Positions 8,829-17,276 of a stretch of 64,000 nt of DNA are shown piece after piece. The stretch is from Phycisphaeraceae bacterium D3-23 (GTDB lineage: Bacteria > Planctomycetota > Phycisphaerae > Phycisphaerales > Phycisphaeraceae). How positions within the stretch are numbered: position 1 is the first letter of the stretch; each line of letters begins with the position of its first letter. Location: the NCBI GenBank assembly GCA_039555135.1, contig CP114179.1:2356001-2420000 (forward strand), given 5' to 3'. A program made the position numbers and the translations under genes. The notes below the pieces were generated by a model. That model did not search any database, was not told where the DNA came from, and worked only from the letters and a program-made list of their open reading frames with translations.

Positions 8829-9116
8829 TCACCCCGTGCGGTCAGGCCCGGGGTAGGGCGCGTTCATGCCCGAATCGTCATCCGCGTCCTCGGTGTCGAG
8901 GGCGCCTGGCGCGTAGAGCAGCTTGTGGACCGCGTCCATGTGATCGCGGCCGTACCGGCGGTGGCCGCCGGGGGTCCGGTGAGCGGCCGGGATCAGCCCC
9001 GCGCGCTCCCAATTCCGCAGCGACTCCGCGGAGATGTTGAACCGCCGCACCAGCACGCCGATGCTGAAGGTCCGGGCCGAGGTCTCCGGCACAGGCCGGG
9101 TCTGGAGGGATGCCAT
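8829..9116 (-). CDS. Small MerR-type HTH regulator
   Basis: A 95-residue protein that is little more than a MerR DNA-binding domain: FSIGVLVRRFNISAESLRNW (helix-turn-helix) then ERAGLIPAAHRTPGGHRRYG (winged part), followed by a short acidic tail. It lacks the long dimerisation helix and effector domain of classical MerR proteins, like the excisionase-like or BldC-type members. The start has AGGAGG 5 bases upstream. It is transcribed toward the DMT transporter gene and lies beyond the 3' end of the ABC operon. Target unknown. Confidence 0.8.
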   Translation of the reverse strand: MASLQTRPVPETSARTFSIGVLVRRFNISAESLRNWERAGLIPAAHRTPGGHRRYGRDHMDAVHKLLYAPGALDTEDADDDSGMNAPYPGPDRTG

Positions 9117-9223
9117 GATAGGCCTCCTGGTGTTGCGCCAAGAGCAGACCGTAAGCCGATGCCGCGACGTCGCCGCATCAAAGATGTTTTCTTGTTCGTT
9201 TCAAAAACTGAAGTGGTGGCTCG

Positions 9224-9252
9224 GCGAAGCCCACGGTTTCCAACCGTGGGTC
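9224..9252. repeat. Inverted repeat, CCCACGG family copy 2
   Basis: GCGAAGCCCACGGTT and AACCGTGGGTCC form a compact hairpin that ends 3 bases before the stop codon of the FtsX-like gene (minus strand). It is well placed to cap the 3' end of the ABC operon transcript. Confidence 0.75.
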
Positions 9253-9254
9253 CA

Positions 9255-10391
9255 TCACACACCCAGCAGTCGCGGCGCGAGCGAGACCAGCGCCAGTGCG
9301 AGCCCCAGCGCCAGCAGTGCGCTCACCCCCAGCACGATCGCAAGCTCGATCGCCTGGGTTTGCACGATCAGCCAGCGCCCACACCCAAGCATGTGCAAGG
9401 TGTGCCGCTCGGCCGCGCGGAGCTTGAGCGACAGCATCACCACCAGCCCGAGCAGCATCGCCGTCGCGATAGCCACAAGCGCGACATTGGCATCGAAGAA
9501 ACGCTTGATCCGCAGCACCATTCCCATCAATTCGTTCATCACTGCCGGCGGGTCGAGCGCCTGGACGCCCGGCGTGTTCTGGTTGAGACGGGCCGAGAGG
9601 ATCGTCCGCGCCTTGTCGGTCTCGGGGATGACGATCACCGCCGAGATCGGCAGTGCCGCTTTATCCCCGTGGAAGTGGAACGTGTCGGCGTTGTCGTCGG
9701 TGACTTCTACGGCCATGTTCGCCGCGCGGTGGAGCGCTTCGTTGTCGTGAAGCCCGGCCGCGTGGCCGTGCGCGTGGCCGCCGATCAGCCAGGCGGTGTC
9801 GAGTGACACAAATACCGCGTCGTCGTCGGGCGTGTTCGTTTTCTCGAGGATGCCCGTGATCCGCAGGCGGATCGGCATGTTGTGCGCGAGGTCGTAAGGG
9901 TTTTGCTGGTCGGTTGTGACCGCGTCGCCGACGGCGAGGTTGAGGCGGTCCGCGACGGCGTGGCCCAGCACCGCCTGGCCCATGCGGTCGGGCCAGGCGC
10001 CTCGTGCGAGTTGCAGCTCGCGGAACGGCACGTACTGGTCCAGCCGGGTGCCGACGACCGGCGTGTCCTGTGCGGTGTAGCGCACGTGCAGCGGGATCGC
10101 GGCGACGTCTGCTTCGTTGTCGAGGTCCTGCGCGAGTTGCATCTCGACGGTGTCGACACGCCCGGCACGGAAGTAGAGGGCCTGCAAGACGAGGTCGAAG
10201 CGGTTGCCCTTCGCGCCGACTACCATCGGCGTCGCGGCCGCGCGCTCGCCGAGCTTCTTCTCGTACGTTTTTACAAACACCGTCACCGCCAGGGGCAGCA
10301 GCAGCGTGAGCGTCACCGCGGCGACCATCACTGCGGTCTTGCCTCTGTGGTGCCGCATGTAGCAGAGCGCGAGATGGGCGGCGTGTTTCAC
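9255..10391 (-). CDS. FtsX/MacB-type ABC transporter permease
   Basis: A 378-residue inner-membrane permease with one N-terminal helix (about residues 18-40), a large extracytoplasmic domain of roughly 230 residues, and three C-terminal helices, the plan of FtsX-like MacB/LolC permeases. The extracytoplasmic domain carries a His-rich loop GGHAHGHAAGLHDNEALH that might bind a metal (inference). It overlaps the ATPase gene by ATGA and is the last gene of a three-gene operon with 10388-11098 and 11095-12477. It probably exports or extracts an envelope substrate rather than importing. Confidence 0.85.
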   Translation of the reverse strand: MKHAAHLALCYMRHHRGKTAVMVAAVTLTLLLPLAVTVFVKTYEKKLGERAAATPMVVGAKGNRFDLVLQALYFRAGRVDTVEMQLAQDLDNEADVAAIPLHVRYTAQDTPVVGTRLDQYVPFRELQLARGAWPDRMGQAVLGHAVADRLNLAVGDAVTTDQQNPYDLAHNMPIRLRITGILEKTNTPDDDAVFVSLDTAWLIGGHAHGHAAGLHDNEALHRAANMAVEVTDDNADTFHFHGDKAALPISAVIVIPETDKARTILSARLNQNTPGVQALDPPAVMNELMGMVLRIKRFFDANVALVAIATAMLLGLVVMLSLKLRAAERHTLHMLGCGRWLIVQTQAIELAIVLGVSALLALGLALALVSLAPRLLGV

Positions 10392-11098
10392 GGCGTCCCC
10401 CCCGCCGTCGTCATCATGCCTTGCGATACGTCGCCGGCCTCAACCGTGACGACCTGGTCGAATCGCGGCAAGAGCGTACGGTCGTGCGTCAGCACCACCA
10501 GCGTCGTGCCGTGTTCCTCGGCGAGCTCGAACAAGAGGTCGAGCGTGGACGCCGTCGTCGCGTCATCGAGCGCGCTGGTGGGCTCGTCCGCCAGCAGCAG
10601 CTTGGGCCTGCCCGCGAGCGCCCGGCAGATCGCGACGCGCTGGCGTTCGCCCTGCGACAGGTGCTCGGGCTTGCGGCCGAGCATATCGCTCAGCCCGACG
10701 CGCTGCGCGATGGTGTTGATGTGTTCGTGCGCCGCTTTGTCCAGCATCAGCCCCGCGCCCAAACGGTACGGCAGCAGGATGTTGCCCCGCACGTCGAGGT
10801 AGTCGATTAGCTCGATCGTCTGGAACACCATGCCCAGCGATCTGCGTCGAAACCGCCGGCGATCCGCATCGTTCATCGCGCCGAGGTTGTTGCCATCGAC
10901 GACCACCGACCCGCCACTTCCGGGGCGCGGCGTGAGGATGCCCGCGATCAGGTGGAGGAGCGTGGTCTTGCCCGAGCCCGAGGGGCCGACGACGGCGGTG
11001 CGCGAGCGGGCGGGCAGTGCGAGCGCGTCGACCCGCAGCGTAAAGCCGTTGTTGTTGGCCGTTTCGTAAGCGAATTGTACGTCCGTCAGCTCGATCAT
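10388..11098 (-). CDS. ABC transporter ATP-binding protein (LolD/MacB type)
   Basis: A 236-residue ATPase. Walker A is GPSGSGKTT near residue 40, the Q-loop is VFQTIE, the signature motif is LSQGERQRVAICRALA, Walker B is KLLLADEPTSALD, and the H-loop is VLTHD. The start at 11098 is chosen because it gives the canonical MIELTDVQFAYE N-terminus and an ATGA overlap with the upstream gene; the frame is open further upstream without support. It energises the FtsX-like permease at 9255. Confidence 0.92.
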   Translation of the reverse strand: MIELTDVQFAYETANNNGFTLRVDALALPARSRTAVVGPSGSGKTTLLHLIAGILTPRPGSGGSVVVDGNNLGAMNDADRRRFRRRSLGMVFQTIELIDYLDVRGNILLPYRLGAGLMLDKAAHEHINTIAQRVGLSDMLGRKPEHLSQGERQRVAICRALAGRPKLLLADEPTSALDDATTASTLDLLFELAEEHGTTLVVLTHDRTLLPRFDQVVTVEAGDVSQGMMTTAGGTP

Positions 11099-12477
11099 CC
11101 GTCGTCGGTCCCCAGCAGGTTGTCGAGGTCGGGCAGGTCGGCGTCCTCGCCGGGGCGGTCGAGGCGTTCCTGGCTGTGGATCGTGCTGCCGACGATCCGC
11201 CATTCGCCGTGGCGCGGCGCGAGGGTGTAGGTCGCGTCGAAGGCGTTGAGCCGTTCGTGCGTGTGGCCGAAATGGCTGACCAGCCCGCGTACCCGCCAGG
11301 TGCAGCGCACGGCATACGCGGCGTCTTCCTCGCCCGGCTCCAACGCCTCGGGGTCGGGCGCGACGAGGTCGGTCGTGAGGACATCGACGTCCTGCACCTT
11401 GCTCACCGCGCCGCCCTCTTCGCGGAGGATGAGTGAGGCGTAGACGTTGTTGTAGATCGTCTCGAGCTCGGGCCCGGCGACGCTGTTGGCGAGCGCATCG
11501 TAGATCGCGCTGTCGGTGTTGTAGTCGAACGCGCGGTAGATGTTGCGGTGCAACACGGTGAAGGTGTCGATGGCGTCGTCGTCGCTGGGGCGGGCGATCG
11601 GTGCGGGCTCGAGCGTTGTCGTGTTCGTCGTTGTGCGGAAACCGCCCAGCGGAAAACACACGGCCGCACCGGTGAGGGTGATGGGCACGGCCAGCAGCGC
11701 CGCGCCGAACTGACGGCGTGTCGTAAGCGCGACCGCGAAGATGCCGCCGACGGCGAGTAGCGCGAGGGATAGGACGGGGTAGTAGAGGGTTCTTGATATC
11801 TCGCGTTCGCCCGGCACCGGGCAAACGTACAGCCCAATGGATCGGCCCGCCGATTCGCCGTGCCAGGTGTACGCGGGCTCGTTGGGGCTGAAGACGATGA
11901 GGGTGGACTTGCCCAGGGCGGTGAGCTCGGCGACGGCCGGGGCTCGGGGGCTGGGCTGGGCGTTGGGCGGGTCGAAGCCCGTGACGCCACCCAGCGCGAA
12001 GGTGTCGGGGGCGAAGGTCGTCCAGACGAGTTCGACCCGGCCCGGCTCGCCGACGGCGGGGTAGCTCGCGGCGTAGCTCAGGAAGGCGTGGTCGATGAAC
12101 TCGTCGGGCGGGATCGCCGCGTCGGGGATGGCCGAGGGCAGGGTCGTGACAACCCGGCCCGCGACGATCGGTGCGACCGGGACGCCGTCGATCGCGACGG
12201 TATTGTGAGTGGTGTGGTAGTCGGCGAGGGCCCTGTCGGCTTCGAGCGGGTCGAGGGCCTCGTACTGTTCGAGCGTGATGCCGCCGTAGATGTCCATGAG
12301 CGCCAACCGCATCGGGATCATCACTGCGTGCTCGACCTGGTCGGCGGAGATGTGGATCTCGAGGATGACCTGCGTCGAGAGGTCGGCCGGGTGGGCGTGG
12401 ATGCGGGGGGTGAGCGTTGCGCCCAGGGCGAGCAGCAAGAGGCAGGGCAGCAGGCGTGTGATCCTTGTCCGGGGCAT
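11095..12477 (-). CDS. Exported membrane protein, first gene of ABC operon
   Basis: A 460-residue protein with a signal peptide (LLPCLLLLALGATLTPRIHA), an extracytoplasmic N-terminal half of about 200 residues, two hydrophobic helices near residues 235-280, and a C-terminal soluble domain ending in acidic DLDNLLGTDDG. It overlaps the ATPase gene by 4 bp, so it is translationally coupled to the exporter. No family is recognised. The arrangement suggests an accessory or substrate-handling partner of the MacB-like transporter (inference). Confidence 0.75.
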   Translation of the reverse strand: MPRTRITRLLPCLLLLALGATLTPRIHAHPADLSTQVILEIHISADQVEHAVMIPMRLALMDIYGGITLEQYEALDPLEADRALADYHTTHNTVAIDGVPVAPIVAGRVVTTLPSAIPDAAIPPDEFIDHAFLSYAASYPAVGEPGRVELVWTTFAPDTFALGGVTGFDPPNAQPSPRAPAVAELTALGKSTLIVFSPNEPAYTWHGESAGRSIGLYVCPVPGEREISRTLYYPVLSLALLAVGGIFAVALTTRRQFGAALLAVPITLTGAAVCFPLGGFRTTTNTTTLEPAPIARPSDDDAIDTFTVLHRNIYRAFDYNTDSAIYDALANSVAGPELETIYNNVYASLILREEGGAVSKVQDVDVLTTDLVAPDPEALEPGEEDAAYAVRCTWRVRGLVSHFGHTHERLNAFDATYTLAPRHGEWRIVGSTIHSQERLDRPGEDADLPDLDNLLGTDDG

Positions 12478-12502
12478 CGGACTATCTTAGAACGTATACG
12501 AA

Positions 12503-12600
12503 TAGGTGGGGTGGGCATCTTGCCCGCCGTCACGACGAAGTCGTGAACCCGCTTGTTTCCGGCTGCGCCCGAATGGCGGGCAAGATGCCCGCCCCACCTA
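12503..12600. repeat. Long inverted repeat, GGCATCTTGCCCGCC family
   Basis: The arms GTGGGCATCTTGCCCGCC and GGCGGGCAAGATGCCCGCCC are near-perfect and close a loop of about 40 bases. Diverged flanking sequence (TAGAACGTATACGA and TCGTACGTATTCTTAG) extends the symmetry. It lies just upstream of the ABC operon. Confidence 0.8.
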
Positions 12601-12643
12601 AGGCACTTCTCGTACGTATTCTTAGAACGAGAGTGGCCACACG

Positions 12644-12715
12644 TTTAGCCGTCGCCCAACGGGCGGCGCTTGGTTGGCCCAAAGCCGACGCGCCGCCTGT
12701 TGGGCGACGGCTAAA
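12644..12715. repeat. Long inverted repeat, GTCGCCCAACGGGC family copy 1
   Basis: TTTAGCCGTCGCCCAACGGG at the left end is matched in reverse complement (TGTTGGGCGACGGCTAAA) at the right end, with GCGGCGC/GCGCCGC continuing the stem inward. Other copies are at 20621, 46373 and 47051. Confidence 0.85.
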
Positions 12716-12724
12716 AAGGGGAGC

Positions 12725-12744
12725 GGCAGACAGGAATGTCTGCC
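12725..12744. repeat. Short perfect hairpin GGCAGACA/TGTCTGCC
   Basis: An 8-bp perfect stem with a GGAA loop, 10 bp from the preceding inverted repeat. It is a third hairpin type within 250 bp of intergenic DNA. Confidence 0.7.
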
Positions 12745-12870
12745 CCACGGATGCAGCGCCCCCGCCAAACCCGGGGCCGGTCGGTGGACCGGGCCCGGGA
12801 AAAAGCAAAACAGTCTGCTCTTGACTTGTCAAGGATCGTGTCACAAACGCCGCTTTATCTGCGGCATAAG

Positions 12871-12942
12871 TTGCTGGTCCTGGGTTCGAACCAGGGCCTC
12901 CCGGTTTTCAGGCGGGCGCTCTTCCTATTGAGCTAACCAGCA
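12871..12942 (-). tRNA. tRNA-Phe (GAA)
   Basis: A cloverleaf can be drawn on the minus strand: 7-bp acceptor TGCTGGT/ACCAGCA, D-arm GCTC-GAGC with GG in the loop, anticodon loop CTGAAAA (GAA), 4-base variable region, T-arm CCTGG-TTCGAAC-CCAGG, discriminator A. CCA is not encoded. One oddity is that positions 31 and 39 form a C-C mismatch at the top of the anticodon stem (CCCGC/CCGGG), which makes it weaker than usual. Confidence 0.85.
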
Positions 12943-13097
12943 AAAACTCTGTATCGAATCAGCCGGGGCTATGTTTCACAGGCATCTATTTTCTCGCGAG
13001 TTTCTCGGGGACTTGGTATCCAATGGGCGCACCGATCGCGCTCGGGGCCTGGCGTTTGTTTCGGCCCTGCCTGGTACCTTGTGTCCGGGTTGTTCAA

Positions 13098-13171
13098 TGG
13101 CGGTGGCGGGAGTCGAACCCGCGATCTCCGGGGTATGAACCCGACGGGGACGGCCGCTCCCCTACACCGCG
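13098..13171 (-). tRNA. Initiator tRNA-fMet (CAT)
   Basis: The minus strand folds as a tRNA with anticodon loop TTCATAC (CAT). Initiator hallmarks are visible: three consecutive G-C pairs at the base of the anticodon loop (GGG/CCC at 29-31/39-41) and no Watson-Crick pair at 1-72 (C and C). The D stem is GGGG/CCCC and the T arm GCGGG-TTCGACT-CCCGC. CCA is not encoded. Confidence 0.9.
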
Positions 13172-13269
13172 ATCAGTTGTTGAATGGCTGGGTTTCCTGT
13201 GTGAGAGTCGGTGTGCGGATGACAAAGCCCCGGGTGTGGCTGGGCTTGTTCCGATGCCGATGAGGCATC

Positions 13270-13296
13270 AAAAAAGCCGGGCCACGGGGCGGTGGC
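13270..13296 (-). terminator. Intrinsic terminator on the minus strand
   Basis: Read on the minus strand, GCCAC and GTGGC pair around CGCCCC and the stem is followed by CCGGC and TTTTTT. It lies 67 bp downstream of the small reading frame at 13364-13582 and supports a minus-strand transcript there. Confidence 0.6.
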
Positions 13297-13363
13297 GGGG
13301 AAAAAGCGCGCGAAAAAGGCGTTTTTCCTGCGGGGCACGTAGGTTGTGGGTCGGGGGTGGCGG

Positions 13364-13582
13364 TCAGCCGAGCAGTGATGCGTGGTGGCCTGGGATCAGG
13401 CGGTCGCACCAGGGGCTTGACACCGGTCGGGAGCGATTGGCAAACACGGTGTGTTCGCCAAAGGTCGATCCGACCGTTGAGTAATCGGCCGAGACTTGGC
13501 CGAGATACTCGAGACCACCAGCCATCGCCGCACCTTTGGTGCGTAACGCGCTGTTCGAGATGTGTTGTGTGGTGGTCTTCAT
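13364..13582 (-). CDS. Possible small protein, 72 residues
   Basis: A short frame beginning MKTTTQHISNSALRTKG. It is supported by AAGGGA 7 bases upstream of the ATG and by an intrinsic terminator downstream at 13270. There is no signal peptide or membrane helix, and no recognised family. It could also be a leader or non-coding transcript. Conservation in relatives would decide. Confidence 0.35.
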   Translation of the reverse strand: MKTTTQHISNSALRTKGAAMAGGLEYLGQVSADYSTVGSTFGEHTVFANRSRPVSSPWCDRLIPGHHASLLG

Positions 13583-13804
13583 GGATTCATCCCTTACATG
13601 GGGGGTGATTGCGAAGAACGATATCGGCAGATCGCGCGGGATGCAACACTATTCAGGGGATTTTTCGCATCTTTTTTCAAAACACGCGCGTAAGTCCTGT
13701 GTTTACAGGTTTCGTAGATTTGTTGTTTTGTGTTTTTCCACGATTTTGCGGAAGTCGCGTGGTGGTGATTGGGCCGGGCGTGTGATCGGCTCGGCTAACA
13801 GCGG

Positions 13805-14293
13805 CTACTTGCCGAAGCGCTCTTCGAGCCATTTTGCCCGGTAGGCGAAGATTTTTACAACGTCTTTCTGCACGACGAGTTTGTTGATGAGTGGTGCGAT
13901 CGGGCCGCCGGGCGGGCGGTAGCGGACGGTATCGATGCACTGTGTTCCGCCGTCCTTGGGCTCGAAGGCGTGGGTGTGGTGCCAGCGTTTGAAGGGGCCT
14001 TTGGCCTGGGTATCGACGAAGCTGCGGGGCGGGTCCCAGCTTTCGATGTGTGTGGTCCAGCAGATCGGGAGCCCACGGACGCGGAGTTTGTAGTCGATGC
14101 GTGTGCCCGCGTGCATGTCGATGGGGGTGGGTGTGATGATTTTGAACCCGACACTGTCGGGGGTGACCTGCTCGAGGTTGTGCGCATCCCCGAAGAACAC
14201 GAAGAGTTCTTCGGGCGGGAGCGGGAGCCACTGGGTCATGTGGAGGACCCAGTCTTTGCCGTCGCGTGTGATGGTGGGTGTGGTGTTGGGCAT
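13805..14293 (-). CDS. SRPBCC-family (START-like) protein
   Basis: A 162-residue protein with the pattern of the polyketide cyclase/coenzyme Q-binding group: an early PPEELFVFFGDAHNLEQVTP helix, then GFKII, the beta strands TRIDYKLRVRGLPICWTTHI, and WDPPRSFVDTQAKGPFKRW. The C-terminal helix is AYRAKWLEERFGK. These single-domain helix-grip proteins bind hydrophobic ligands in a deep pocket. It is cytoplasmic (no signal peptide) and divergent from the desaturase gene, so a lipid-related role is plausible but unproven. Confidence 0.8.
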   Translation of the reverse strand: MPNTTPTITRDGKDWVLHMTQWLPLPPEELFVFFGDAHNLEQVTPDSVGFKIITPTPIDMHAGTRIDYKLRVRGLPICWTTHIESWDPPRSFVDTQAKGPFKRWHHTHAFEPKDGGTQCIDTVRYRPPGGPIAPLINKLVVQKDVVKIFAYRAKWLEERFGK

Positions 14294-14570
14294 GTTGGCT
14301 TGGGCTGGTGTGTTGCGGTGTGTTTCGCGGGATACGGGCGGGCAGATTCGATGCGTCGCCGTGTGTCGGCCGATAAAGAAAAAATCGGCGTGTTGATCGC
14401 CCCTGGGGCGCTCGGGCGCGGGTTTTGGGCCCGTCGTTGCGGTGGCGGGTATTCTGTGTCGCCGCCGAGACCCCTCGCAGGGCTACCATACCGCCCTGGC
14501 TGGACGACCGGCCCGTGTGTGATCCCGCTTTGCCTGCCTGCCGTGCGTGTCACGGCCTGAGAACTACACG

Positions 14571-15527
<957 letters not shown>

Positions 15528-15580
15528 CGCGATTTTTCTTTCAGATCGAAGATTTCAGATTACAAGACAAGACCCCTGAT

Positions 15581-15616
15581 GCCCACGGCGTTGTGACAGC
15601 AATGCCGTGGGTTTTC
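15581..15616 (+). terminator. CCCACGG-family hairpin with T tract after the desaturase gene
   Basis: GCCCACGGCGTTG pairs with CAATGCCGTGGG and is followed by TTTTC. It is nearly identical to the element at 17183, and both follow a plus-strand gene by 50-75 bp, so this repeat subfamily seems to serve as a terminator. Confidence 0.7.
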
Positions 15617-15741
15617 GTCCGCGTGCAGCACGCGAATCACTCCGCCCGCCCCCGCGCTGTAACATGACCCTTGTCCCCGGCATCCCTCGGGTACGCCTGT
15701 TTCCCGGCCCCTTCCATCCATCACTCGAAAGCGAGCCCGCC

Positions 15742-17109
15742 ATGCCCAAGCCCATCAAACTCACCCGCCGCCGCTTCCTCCAGTCCTCGGCCGCGCTCGC
15801 CGCGACGTCGGCGTGGTCGCTGCCGGCCTCATCGTACAACCGGGTCTACGGCGCGAACGACCGCATGAACATCGCGTTCATCGGCGTGGGCGGCATCGCC
15901 TCGGGCCAGCACATCCCGCAGATGCAGCAGCTCGGCGCGGGCTGCCCGTGTTACTGCGACGCGGACGCCAACCGCTTCGGCGCGGCCGCGAACCGATGGG
16001 CCGACGCCACCGGCTACACCGACTACCGCGCCATGTACGACGCGCAGCACGCCGACATCGACGGCGTCATGGTCGGCACGCCGGACCACCACCACTACCC
16101 CGCGTCGATCATCGGCATGATGCTTGGCAAGCACATGTACACCCAAAAGCCCCTCGCGCACACCGTCTGGGAATCGCGCCAGCTCAAGCTCGCCGCCGAG
16201 CGCTACCAAGTCGCCACGCAGATGGGCAACCAGATGCACGCCAACGAGGGCAACCGCCGCATCGTCGAGTGGGTCCGCTCGGGCGAGCTCGGTGTCATCA
16301 AGGAGGCGCACATCTGGACCAACCGCCCGATCTGGCCACAGGGACGTGAAGCGCCCGATGGCCAGAGCGAGGTCCCCGAGAAGCTCGACTGGGAGAGCTG
16401 GGTCGGCCCGGCCCCGATGCGCCCCTTCGTCGGGCGCGACGGCCGGGGCCCCTACCACCCGTTCAACTGGCGCGGCTTCACCGCCTTCGGCACGGGCGCG
16501 CTGGGCGACATGGGCTGCCACACCACCGACGGGTTCTACTGGGGCATGGACCCGGGCTACCCGACCTCTGTCGAGCTCTTGAGCAACAACCCCATCCACG
16601 ACGCCGACATGTTCGACAGCCAGGGCACGGTCAAGTTCGAGTTCCCCGAAAAACTCTCACGCCCCGCCTTCGACTACTACTGGTACGAGGGTGGGCTCAA
16701 GCCCGAGAAGCCCGAGTGGGTCGAGGGCGACGAGCTTTCCAGCTCCGGCGGGCTCATCATCGGCGAACGCGGCGCGATCCAGTACCTCGACGACTACGGC
16801 AACAACATCCGTGTCTACAACTTCGACGACAACGAGCTCAACGAACCGGAAAAAACACTCGAACGCTCCGAAGGCCACCACAAAGAGTGGTTCGACGCCT
16901 GCAAGGGCGAACACGACTACACCTACCCCCGTTCGAACTTCGGCTACGCCGCGATGCTCACCGAGTCTGTCATCCTCGGCACGATCGCGCAGAAGACGGG
17001 CGGCCGGCTTGAATACGACTGGGTCAACCAGCGCATCACCAACAACGAAGCCGCCAACCAGTACATCACCAAGCAGTACCGCGACGGCTGGGAATTCAAG
17101 ATGGATTGA
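15742..17109 (+). CDS. Tat-exported Gfo/Idh/MocA-family oxidoreductase
   Basis: A 455-residue NAD(P)-dependent oxidoreductase of a type expanded in planctomycetes. The N-terminus KLTRRRFLQSSAALAATSAW is a twin-arginine signal peptide, so the protein is exported folded. The Rossmann motif is IAFIGVGGIASGQH; the conserved cofactor/substrate motif is QKPLAHTVWE (equivalent to EKP); DMGCHTTDG and the C-terminal ITNNEAANQYITKQYRDGW are family features. It probably oxidises a sugar or sugar derivative; the substrate is not predictable. It is a single gene flanked by two CCCACGG hairpins. Confidence 0.9.
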   Translation: MPKPIKLTRRRFLQSSAALAATSAWSLPASSYNRVYGANDRMNIAFIGVGGIASGQHIPQMQQLGAGCPCYCDADANRFGAAANRWADATGYTDYRAMYDAQHADIDGVMVGTPDHHHYPASIIGMMLGKHMYTQKPLAHTVWESRQLKLAAERYQVATQMGNQMHANEGNRRIVEWVRSGELGVIKEAHIWTNRPIWPQGREAPDGQSEVPEKLDWESWVGPAPMRPFVGRDGRGPYHPFNWRGFTAFGTGALGDMGCHTTDGFYWGMDPGYPTSVELLSNNPIHDADMFDSQGTVKFEFPEKLSRPAFDYYWYEGGLKPEKPEWVEGDELSSSGGLIIGERGAIQYLDDYGNNIRVYNFDDNELNEPEKTLERSEGHHKEWFDACKGEHDYTYPRSNFGYAAMLTESVILGTIAQKTGGRLEYDWVNQRITNNEAANQYITKQYRDGWEFKMD

Positions 17110-17182
17110 TGCAAGAAGTCAGGAGATCGTAGACGGAAGAAAGAACAGGCCGCGAAGAAGCGAGCCGTTACAAGACTTTCAT

Positions 17183-17220
17183 GCCCACGGCGTTGCGAAA
17201 GCAATGCCGTGGGTTTTCTT
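17183..17220 (+). terminator. CCCACGG-family hairpin with T tract after the oxidoreductase gene
   Basis: GCCCACGGCGTTG pairs with CAATGCCGTGGG, followed by TTTTCTT. It is the second copy of the same terminator-like repeat; compare 15581. Confidence 0.7.
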
Positions 17221-17276
17221 ATGTGATTCACCCGCGCATTATGCAGAGCCGTTCAATCTGAACATCGCACATCCCA

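Noticed and set aside
7192-8856. 554-residue plus-strand frame opposite the DMT transporter gene
   Set aside because: Arg/Asp/Gly/His-rich antisense shadow of a well-supported membrane protein gene; common in high-GC DNA.
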